A stretch of DNA of 28,235 nucleotides. Source: an uncultured Eubacteriales bacterium (GTDB taxonomy: Bacteria; Bacillota; Clostridia; Oscillospirales; Oscillospiraceae). The DNA is taken from positions 1 to 28,235 of the forward strand of contig URBH01000028.1 in the NCBI GenBank assembly GCA_900546075.1. Reading direction: 5' to 3'. This document shows, piece by piece, positions 22,836 through 28,235 of this stretch; positions within the stretch are counted from its first letter, which is position 1, and each line of letters opens with the position of its first letter. The position numbers and the translations under genes were made by a program. Under the pieces are notes generated by a model. It searched no databases. It was not told where the DNA came from and saw nothing but the letters and a program-made list of their open reading frames with translations.

Positions 22836-23525
22836 ATGCCCAAATTTGAGACGCTGTTTTCCAAATACGACCGTCTGGTGCTGTTCGACACCGAGACCAC
22901 CGGCCTGCTTTTCAGCCGGGACGAGATCATCGAGTTTGCCGCCGCAGTGCTGGAGAAGGTGGACGGAACGCCCCGGGTGGTGCAGGAATATGACCAGCTG
23001 GTCGCCCTGTCCCCCGGCGGGTTCGTGCCGCCGAAAATTCAGGAGCTGACCGGCATTTCCACCCAGGATCTGCGGGAACGGGGACTGCCCAAGACCAGAG
23101 TCTGCCGGGACATTGCCGAAATGATTCAGGGCAACACCCTGTTGCTGGCCTACAACGCCCATTTTGACCTGAGCTTCCTGTTTTACATGCTTCTCCGGGA
23201 CGGCGACCCGGCCGTGCTCAAGGGCAAGGACAAGCTGGATTTGCTCACGGTCTACCGTGACCGCCACAGCTATCCCCACCGGCTGTGCAGCGCCATTGAG
23301 GTCTACGGCCTGTCCGGCAAGGTGGTCAATTCCCACCGGGCGGTGGACGATGTGCTTGCCACCGTGGCAGTGATGGAGGAAATGGAGAAGGAAAAGGACG
23401 ATCTGGAACGTTATGTAAACCTTTTTGGCTACAACCCCAAATACGGCATTGAGGGCAAGCCCATCAGCTCCATTACTTACAAGCCCCAGCCCTATAATCC
23501 GGTGAAGCCGCTGTACGAGGCGTAA
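22836..23525 (+). CDS. 3'-5' exonuclease, DEDDh (DnaQ-like)
   Basis: The 229-residue protein has the complete DEDDh set: D18 and E20 in LFDTETTG, the Asp in LAYNAHFDLSFL, and His plus Asp in SHRAVDDV. The domain is like the PolC/DnaQ proofreading module but free-standing. The last ~45 residues, after about 185, are family-external and end in a Pro/Tyr-rich tail. Repair, tRNA or RNA trimming roles are possible; the substrate cannot be told. AGGAGAG precedes the ATG; it starts 31 bases after the CYTH gene. Confidence 0.9.
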   Translation: MPKFETLFSKYDRLVLFDTETTGLLFSRDEIIEFAAAVLEKVDGTPRVVQEYDQLVALSPGGFVPPKIQELTGISTQDLRERGLPKTRVCRDIAEMIQGNTLLLAYNAHFDLSFLFYMLLRDGDPAVLKGKDKLDLLTVYRDRHSYPHRLCSAIEVYGLSGKVVNSHRAVDDVLATVAVMEEMEKEKDDLERYVNLFGYNPKYGIEGKPISSITYKPQPYNPVKPLYEA

Positions 23526-23565
23526 GCTCGGGAAAGCGTGAAAAATCGGAGGCTGCAGAGGAAAA

Positions 23566-24039
23566 ATGATCAGAATTGAGGAAATACCGGTCTCCAGAAT
23601 TGATGATTTCTGGAACATTCAGTTTCGGTATCTGGTGGACGACGGCATGATCACGACGGAGGAAGAAAAGGCGTATTTTCAGAGTCCGGAATACCGGGAT
23701 GTGCTGAAAGGGCATATGCTGCGCACACCGGATACGCTGCACATGATTTATTTCGTCCGTGACGGAGTGCGGATCGGCGCGTCGCAATACTGTACGTTCC
23801 AGAGCGAAGACGGAAAGTGCTTTATCCTGGATTTCTGGGTCTTTCCGGAGTACCGCGGCAATGGAACGGGGCATGAGTGCTTTCAGACCCTCCTGGAATA
23901 CACGAAACGGGATGGCGCACTGTATTATGCCCTGAACTACGCAAAGGAGGACTCGCGCAGATTCTGGCTGTCGCTTGGATTTACGGACAACGGCGTGGAC
24001 GAATATGGTTCTCCGCTGATGATAAGAAAAGACAGATAA
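23566..24039 (+). CDS. GNAT family N-acetyltransferase
   Basis: The 157-residue product has the acetyl-CoA-binding motif A, WVFPEYRGNGTGHECFQTLL (about 87-106), and motif B near RRFWLSLGF. The N-terminal part carries a run of acidic and aromatic residues without a recognised substrate signature. ATG after GAGGAAAA. Its composition is lower in GC than its neighbours. Substrate unknown. Confidence 0.85.
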   Translation: MIRIEEIPVSRIDDFWNIQFRYLVDDGMITTEEEKAYFQSPEYRDVLKGHMLRTPDTLHMIYFVRDGVRIGASQYCTFQSEDGKCFILDFWVFPEYRGNGTGHECFQTLLEYTKRDGALYYALNYAKEDSRRFWLSLGFTDNGVDEYGSPLMIRKDR

Positions 24040-24100
24040 CGTCACATTTTTCAGGAATGCACCGCCAAAATCGCAAAAAACAACCACAGGAGGTAAGAAC

Positions 24101-25288
24101 ATGCTGAATCCATCCGCCTATGCTCTGGGAGCCAACCGCTCCTGCATCCGGGACTTGTTTGAATACGGCTGCCGGCGCGCCGCCGTTGTTGGCCGGGAGA
24201 ACGTCTACGACTATTCCCTGGGCAACCCCTCCATCCCCTCGCCGAAGGAGGTGGACGAAACGGTGCGCCAAATCCTCGACGACACCGATTCCCTGCTGAT
24301 TCACGGCTACACCTCCGCCGTGGGCGATTATGTCACCCGGAAGGCCATTTCCGACGACCTGAACGCCCGCTATGGCGTGTCCACCGTCCCGGAGGAATTT
24401 TTCATCGGCTGCGGCGCGGCGCCGGAGCTGGTGAGCGTGTTCCGGGCGCTGGCGGTTCCGGGGGCGGAAATTCTGGCGGTCGCGCCCTATTTCCCGGAGT
24501 ACAAGCCCTTCGCCCAGGAGGCGGGGCTGGAATTTAAGGTTGTCCCGGCGGACATCCCCTCCTTCCAGATTAACCTGACCGCCATGGAACAGATGATTAC
24601 GCCACACACACAGGCAATTATCCTCAACTCCCCCAACAACCCCTCCGGCGTGGTCTACACCCGGGAGACATACCAAAAGCTGGCGGCAATTCTCAACAAA
24701 AAGGCCGCGGAGTACGGTCATCCCATTTACATCGTCTCCGACGAGCCGTACCGGGAGCTGGCCTACGGGGTGGAGGTGCCGTTCCTGCCGGAAATCTACC
24801 GGGATACCGTCATCTGCTATTCCTATTCCAAATCCCTGTCCCTCCCCGGCGAACGGATCGGCTATGTGTATGTGCCTCAGAAGGCCACGGACGGCAAAGC
24901 GCTGTATTCCGCCGTTGCGGGGGCTGCCCGGGCGGGTGGTCACGTCTGCGCTCCCAGCCTGTGGCAGAAGGTCATTGCCCGGTGCGCCCACCTGCGCCCG
25001 GACCTAAAAAGCTACGACCGCAACCGCAAGGCGCTGTACGAGGGGCTGACCCGGATGGGTTACGAAATGGCGAAGCCCGACGGCGCGTTCTATCTGTTCA
25101 TCAAAGCCCCCGGCGGCGACGCCAACGCATTTTCCGACGCGGCGAAGAAGAAAGACCTGCTGGTCGTCCCCGGCGACGGCTTCGGCTGCCCGGGATATTT
25201 CCGCATCTGCTACTGCGTGAGCCTGGAAATGATTCAGAAGAGTCTGCCGGTGTTCGAGGAACTGATTCAGGAGTTCGCGGAAAAATAA
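24101..25288 (+). CDS. PLP-dependent aminotransferase, class I/II
   Basis: The 395-residue fold-type I enzyme shows DYSLGNPSIPSP near the N-terminus, LNSPNNPSG (175-183), IVSDEPYREL with the PLP-pyridine Asp (D214), the Schiff-base lysine K244 in SYSKSLSLPGERIGY, and the carboxylate-binding Arg in YFRICYC. This places it in the aspartate aminotransferase fold family; substrate specificity is open. A strong AGGAGGTAAGAAC precedes the ATG. It is the last gene before a convergent hairpin. Confidence 0.93.
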   Translation: MLNPSAYALGANRSCIRDLFEYGCRRAAVVGRENVYDYSLGNPSIPSPKEVDETVRQILDDTDSLLIHGYTSAVGDYVTRKAISDDLNARYGVSTVPEEFFIGCGAAPELVSVFRALAVPGAEILAVAPYFPEYKPFAQEAGLEFKVVPADIPSFQINLTAMEQMITPHTQAIILNSPNNPSGVVYTRETYQKLAAILNKKAAEYGHPIYIVSDEPYRELAYGVEVPFLPEIYRDTVICYSYSKSLSLPGERIGYVYVPQKATDGKALYSAVAGAARAGGHVCAPSLWQKVIARCAHLRPDLKSYDRNRKALYEGLTRMGYEMAKPDGAFYLFIKAPGGDANAFSDAAKKKDLLVVPGDGFGCPGYFRICYCVSLEMIQKSLPVFEELIQEFAEK

Positions 25289-25294
25289 AGTTCC

Positions 25295-25330
25295 GGCCGT
25301 TGGCAACCACAAAAGGGAACGCCAACGGCC
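25295..25330. terminator. Hairpin between aminotransferase and radical SAM genes
   Basis: A 10-bp perfect stem (GGCCGTTGGC / GCCAACGGCC) with a 16-nt loop between converging genes. The T-run after it (TGTTTCC) is poor. Confidence 0.6.
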
Positions 25331-25341
25331 TGTTTCCTATG

Positions 25342-26208
25342 TTAATCGGGCAGGAAATCCGGAATGAACCCGGTATCCGCCGCCTCGGCCTCCTGTGTGA
25401 AGCCTTCCAGCTCGTTCAGATACATCCAGCTGAGCACCGCATCGTATTCTTCACCGGTGACCCGGCGGTCGAAGGGGGCGGGCAGGCCACCCATGGGCGT
25501 GTACTGGCGCATCAGACTCACCAGCACCTCCCCGGGGGCAAAATTCTCCCCGATCCAGTCCAGCACCCGCAGAGAGTTCTCCACATTTCCGGGCAGGATC
25601 AGGTGGCGGATGATGACGCCCCGGGTGACCTTCTCCCCCTCCCAGCGCACCGCGCCCACCTGCCGCACCATCTCCCGGATGGCGTCGGCAGCCACGGGAA
25701 AGTAGTCCGCCGCCCCGGACAGCTGCCCCGCCAGACGGGCGTCCGCGTACTTAAAATCGGGAAGGTAAATGTCAACGCACCCCTCCAGCGCCCGCAGCGT
25801 CTCCACCCGCTCATATCCGCCGCAGTTGTACACCACCGGCACGGGCAGCTTGGGCGACAGCGCCGGGAGAATCGTGGGCAGAAAGTGGGTGGGGGTCACA
25901 AGGTCGATGTTTTCCGCCCCCCGGGCAATGAGGTCTTCAAACAAACGCCGAAGCCCGGCGGAATCCGTGGCCTTGCCCACAGCGCCGCCGCTGATGGCGG
26001 CATTCTGGCAGTAGCGGCACCCCAGAGTGCAGCCGCCAAAGAAAACCGCGCCGCTTCCCCCCGACCCCGCCAGCGCCGGTTCCTCCCATTTGTGGAGCAT
26101 GGCCTTGGCCACGAGGGCGATATCCGGGCAGCCGCAGAAGCCCCGCTGCCCCGCCGTCCTGTCCACGCCGCATTGCCGCGGGCAGAGATTGCAGTTTCCG
26201 TAATCCAT
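25342..26208 (-). CDS. PflX-like radical SAM protein (COG1313 type)
   Basis: The 288-residue protein has an N-terminal cysteine set (CNLCPRQCGVDR ... GFCGC) and the radical SAM motif in GGCTLGCRYCQN. GSGAVFFGGC, LVTPTHFLP, YNCGGYERVETLRALEG, DIYLPDFKYAD and RGVIIRHLILPG are characteristic of the PflX group related to pyruvate formate-lyase activases. The partner protein is unknown; no glycyl-radical enzyme is nearby. The start ATG at 26208 has AAAGGATG 8-10 bases upstream; ATG 26214 is an alternative. The longer frame to 26259 begins inside the -35 box and cannot be the start. Confidence 0.9.
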   Translation of the reverse strand: MDYGNCNLCPRQCGVDRTAGQRGFCGCPDIALVAKAMLHKWEEPALAGSGGSGAVFFGGCTLGCRYCQNAAISGGAVGKATDSAGLRRLFEDLIARGAENIDLVTPTHFLPTILPALSPKLPVPVVYNCGGYERVETLRALEGCVDIYLPDFKYADARLAGQLSGAADYFPVAADAIREMVRQVGAVRWEGEKVTRGVIIRHLILPGNVENSLRVLDWIGENFAPGEVLVSLMRQYTPMGGLPAPFDRRVTGEEYDAVLSWMYLNELEGFTQEAEAADTGFIPDFLPD

Positions 26209-26230
26209 ATCCATCCCATCCTTTGGGGGT

Positions 26231-26259
26231 ATCATATCAGTTTTTTCGCCTTTTCTCAA
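26231..26259 (-). promoter_or_regulatory. Promoter of the PflX-like gene
   Basis: On the minus strand TTGAGA (26254-26259), 17 bp, TATGAT (26231-26236). The predicted transcript would begin at or just before the AAAGGA ribosome site, leaving a leader of only about 15-20 bases. Confidence 0.65.
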
Positions 26260-26267
26260 CCCCGGAC

Positions 26268-26296
26268 TTTACCGGCGGGAGAAAATGTGGTAGACT
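26268..26296 (+). promoter_or_regulatory. Promoter of the GNAT-rlmD pair
   Basis: TTTACC (26268-26273), 17 bp, TAGACT (26291-26296), back-to-back with the PflX-like promoter, 8 bp between the two -35 boxes. Confidence 0.6.
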
Positions 26297-26352
26297 ACAA
26301 AAATAAACTGTCTGCACCCCTCGCAAACAGCTTTCAGAAAGGGGTAATTGCA

Positions 26353-26820
26353 ATGGAAATCCGATTTGCCGAAAACCGGGACATTCCCGGTATGATCAAC
26401 TTGCTGCTTCAGGTGGGGGAAGTCCACCACCGCATCCGCCCCGACCTGTTCCGGGCGGGCGCGCAGAAATATGACGAGCAGACCCTCGCCCGGATGCTCA
26501 CCGACGACACCCGCCCCATTTTCGTGGCCGTGGAGGACGGAAAGGTGCTGGGCTACTGCTTCTGCATTTTGCAGGTGCGGGAAAACGACCCGGTGCTCCT
26601 GGACGACCGCACGCTGTATATTGACGACCTGTGCGTGGACGAAGCCTGCCGGGGCAAGCACGTAGGGCAGGCGCTGTACGACCACACCCTGGCCTATGCC
26701 CGGAGAATCGGCTGCCGCAGGGTGACGCTGAACGTGTGGTGCGGCAACGACAGCGCCATGCGCTTCTACGAAAAGCAGGGGCTGAAACCCCGGAATATCC
26801 ACATGGAAACCGTTTTGTGA
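26353..26820 (+). CDS. GNAT family N-acetyltransferase (RimI-like)
   Basis: The 155-residue protein has motif A as LYIDDLCVDEACRGKHVG QALYDHTL (about 90-115, written in two parts) and motif B as LNVWCGNDSAMRFYEKQGL, the typical GNAT C-terminal core. Substrate unknown. The ATG at 26353 has AAAGGGG upstream and follows the promoter; the same frame is open for more than a kilobase upstream, but that part is antisense to the radical SAM gene. The rlmD start follows after 8 bases, so they are probably cotranscribed. Confidence 0.88.
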   Translation: MEIRFAENRDIPGMINLLLQVGEVHHRIRPDLFRAGAQKYDEQTLARMLTDDTRPIFVAVEDGKVLGYCFCILQVRENDPVLLDDRTLYIDDLCVDEACRGKHVGQALYDHTLAYARRIGCRRVTLNVWCGNDSAMRFYEKQGLKPRNIHMETVL

Positions 26821-26828
26821 GGAATGCC

Positions 26829-28235
26829 ATGCTAATCAAGAACCAGATTTACGAAGCCGAGATCACAGACTATACCGCCGAAGGACAGGGCGTTGCCCAC
26901 ATCGAGGGCTGCGCCGTGTTCATCCCCAACGCCGTCGCCGGGGAGAAGGTGCGCGTCCGGGTGGAGAAGGCGCAGAAGACCTGGGCAGCGGGAAAAATCG
27001 TGGAGATTCTGGAAAAGTCCCCCCACCGGGTCAACCGGGAGTGCGAGGTCGCCAAGCTCTGCGGCGGCTGCGATTTCTGGCACATGGATTACGCCGAGGA
27101 GACCCGGCTGAAAGCCCAGCGGGTGAAGAACTGCTTAAACCGCATCGGCGGCGAAAATCTGGCGGAAGTCCCCATTCTCGCCGCCCCCGACTGCCACGGC
27201 TACCGCAACAAGGCGCAGTATCCGGTGGCGGTGAAGAAGGGGCGCGCCTACGCCGGATTCTACCGGGCGGGTACCCACGACGTGGTGGAAAACGCCCGGT
27301 GCCGTATTCTCCCGGAGGAGATCGACGCGGCAAAGGATGCGGTAATTGATTATGTAAACCAATGCCGGGTCAGCGTCTACGACGAGACCACCGGCAAGGG
27401 GCTTCTGCGGCACATTTACGTCCGCCGGGGCGCCGTATCCGGGCAGATTCTGGTGTGTCTGGCGGTGAACGGGGAAAAAATCCCCCGGCCGGAGGCGCTC
27501 ATCCAGCGGCTGAGTGAGATCCCCGGCTTTACCACGCTGGTGCTGTCCGTGAACACGAAGCGGGGCAACGCCGTACTGGGCGACCGCTTTCTCACCCTCC
27601 ACGGCCCCGGCTATATTGAGGACACCCTCTGCGGCCTGAATTTCCGCCTGTCCCCCCGGTCATTTTATCAGGTGAACCACCATCAGGCGCAGCGGCTTTA
27701 CCAAATGGCCATTGCCCAGGCGGGAATCACGAAGACGGACACGGTGCTTGACCTATACTGCGGCGTCGGCACCATCACGCTTGCCATGGCAGGTGCGGCG
27801 GGGAAGGTCATCGGCGTAGAGGTCATTCCCCAGGCGGTGGAGGACGCGCGGGACAACGCGGCGCGGAACGGCATCACGAACGCAGAATTTTTCTGCGGCG
27901 ACGCCGGACAGGCGGCGCTGGAGCTGGAAAAAAGCGGCGTCAGACCGGATGTGGTGGTAGTCGACCCACCGAGAAAGGGCTTAAACGCGGACACCATCGA
28001 AGCCCTCCGCCGCATGTCCCCCAAGCGCATCGTCTACGTCTCCTGCGACCCCGCAACCCTGGCCCGGGACGTAGCGCTGCTAAAGGAGCGCGGCTACACC
28101 CTAAAAACCGCCGCCGCTGCGGACTTGTTTCCGAGGTGTGCTCATGTGGAGACGGTTGTCTTGCTTTCCAAGGGTAAGGACGACTCGAAAAAGATTCGGG
28201 TTGAGTTCTCTTTGGAAGATATGGATATGTCCGAA
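26829..28235 (+). CDS. rlmD: 23S rRNA (uracil-5-)-methyltransferase, RlmD/RumA family, 3' end outside the window
   Basis: There are 469 codons up to the window edge without a stop. Domains: N-terminal TRAM (about 1-60), iron-sulfur cysteines CEVAKLCGGC (about 76-85) with a later Cys in NARCRIL, SAM-binding DLYCGVGTITLAM, VVVDPPRKGL, and the catalytic cysteine in VYVSCDPATLARD. The enzyme makes m5U in 23S rRNA. After the normal family end (HVETVVLLSK, about residue 450) the frame continues into KIRVEFSLEDMDMS, not part of the core family, and codon choice changes (TTG/CTT leucines, GTT valines). The ATG at 26829 has GAGGAA 4-5 bases upstream. Substrate position (1939 or 747/other) is unproven. 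Confidence 0.93.
   Translation, partial: MLIKNQIYEAEITDYTAEGQGVAHIEGCAVFIPNAVAGEKVRVRVEKAQKTWAAGKIVEILEKSPHRVNRECEVAKLCGGCDFWHMDYAEETRLKAQRVKNCLNRIGGENLAEVPILAAPDCHGYRNKAQYPVAVKKGRAYAGFYRAGTHDVVENARCRILPEEIDAAKDAVIDYVNQCRVSVYDETTGKGLLRHIYVRRGAVSGQILVCLAVNGEKIPRPEALIQRLSEIPGFTTLVLSVNTKRGNAVLGDRFLTLHGPGYIEDTLCGLNFRLSPRSFYQVNHHQAQRLYQMAIAQAGITKTDTVLDLYCGVGTITLAMAGAAGKVIGVEVIPQAVEDARDNAARNGITNAEFFCGDAGQAALELEKSGVRPDVVVVDPPRKGLNADTIEALRRMSPKRIVYVSCDPATLARDVALLKERGYTLKTAAAADLFPRCAHVETVVLLSKGKDDSKKIRVEFSLEDMDMSE

Noticed and set aside
24961..26352. An N-terminal extension that would give a 619-residue GNAT fusion
   Set aside because: The extension is Arg/Pro-rich, overlaps the aminotransferase in another frame and the radical SAM gene in antisense; a ribosome site and promoter mark the true start at 26353.
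1..28235. tRNA, rRNA and riboswitches
   Set aside because: I looked in the intergenic gaps for cloverleaf 3' ends, rRNA segments and known aptamer cores and recognised none; a covariance search was not possible here.

Overview
The window looks like a chromosomal segment of a GC-rich (about 60% G+C by eye) gut-type clostridium, probably Oscillospirales. The reasons are a SpoIIE-type sporulation phosphatase, RqcH and mini-RNase III, PerR with reverse rubrerythrin, an RND pump with no outer-membrane partners, and dispersed palindromic repeats (CCCCTTGGCTC...) that I recall as common in this group. The lineage is inferred from gene content; there is no rRNA or marker gene that proves it.

Layout. 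1-123: truncated repeat. 124-1149 (-): ApbE lipoprotein, divergent from a giant RND transporter at 1346-5449 (+). 5450-5981: composite palindromic repeat, a promoter and a MITE-like element that forms the leader of a DUF2207 membrane protein + S51 peptidase operon (5982-8448, +). A bidirectional terminator separates this from larE-larB-larC (-, 8494-11161), the maturation genes for the nickel-pincer cofactor. A DUF4234/SHOCT membrane protein (11326-12387, +) follows, then a 300-bp cluster of seven hairpins (12401-12695). 12702-13988 (-): perR, a mini-rubredoxin and reverse rubrerythrin, an oxidative-stress operon with candidate PerR boxes. 14146-19638 (-): a tightly packed seven-gene operon (DUF308, PPTase, TatD, Gx transporter, MrnC, RqcH, threonine aldolase). 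19692-20177: second composite repeat. 20178-22088 (-): SpoIIE-like phosphatase. 22232-25288 (+): CYTH protein, DEDDh exonuclease, GNAT, aminotransferase. 25342-26208 (-): PflX-like radical SAM protein. 26353-28235 (+): GNAT and an rlmD/rumA gene that runs off the window.

Most transcription units have a recognisable sigma-A promoter with exactly 17-bp spacing; SpoIIE instead has a 21-bp-spaced candidate with a near-0A box, as expected of a Spo0A-activated promoter. Four divergent promoter pairs set the operon boundaries. Functional themes are redox and peroxide defence, ribosome and RNA quality control, cofactor assembly (FMN, nickel pincer, phosphopantetheine) and sporulation.

The best leads are a roughly 340-residue coiled-coil insertion in the RND pump at the place where AcrB's docking domain begins, a MITE sitting between promoter and gene as a structured leader, the seven-hairpin cluster bounded by twin palindromes, and the abrupt composition change with an off-family C-terminal tail at the end of rlmD, which may mark the edge of an integrated element.
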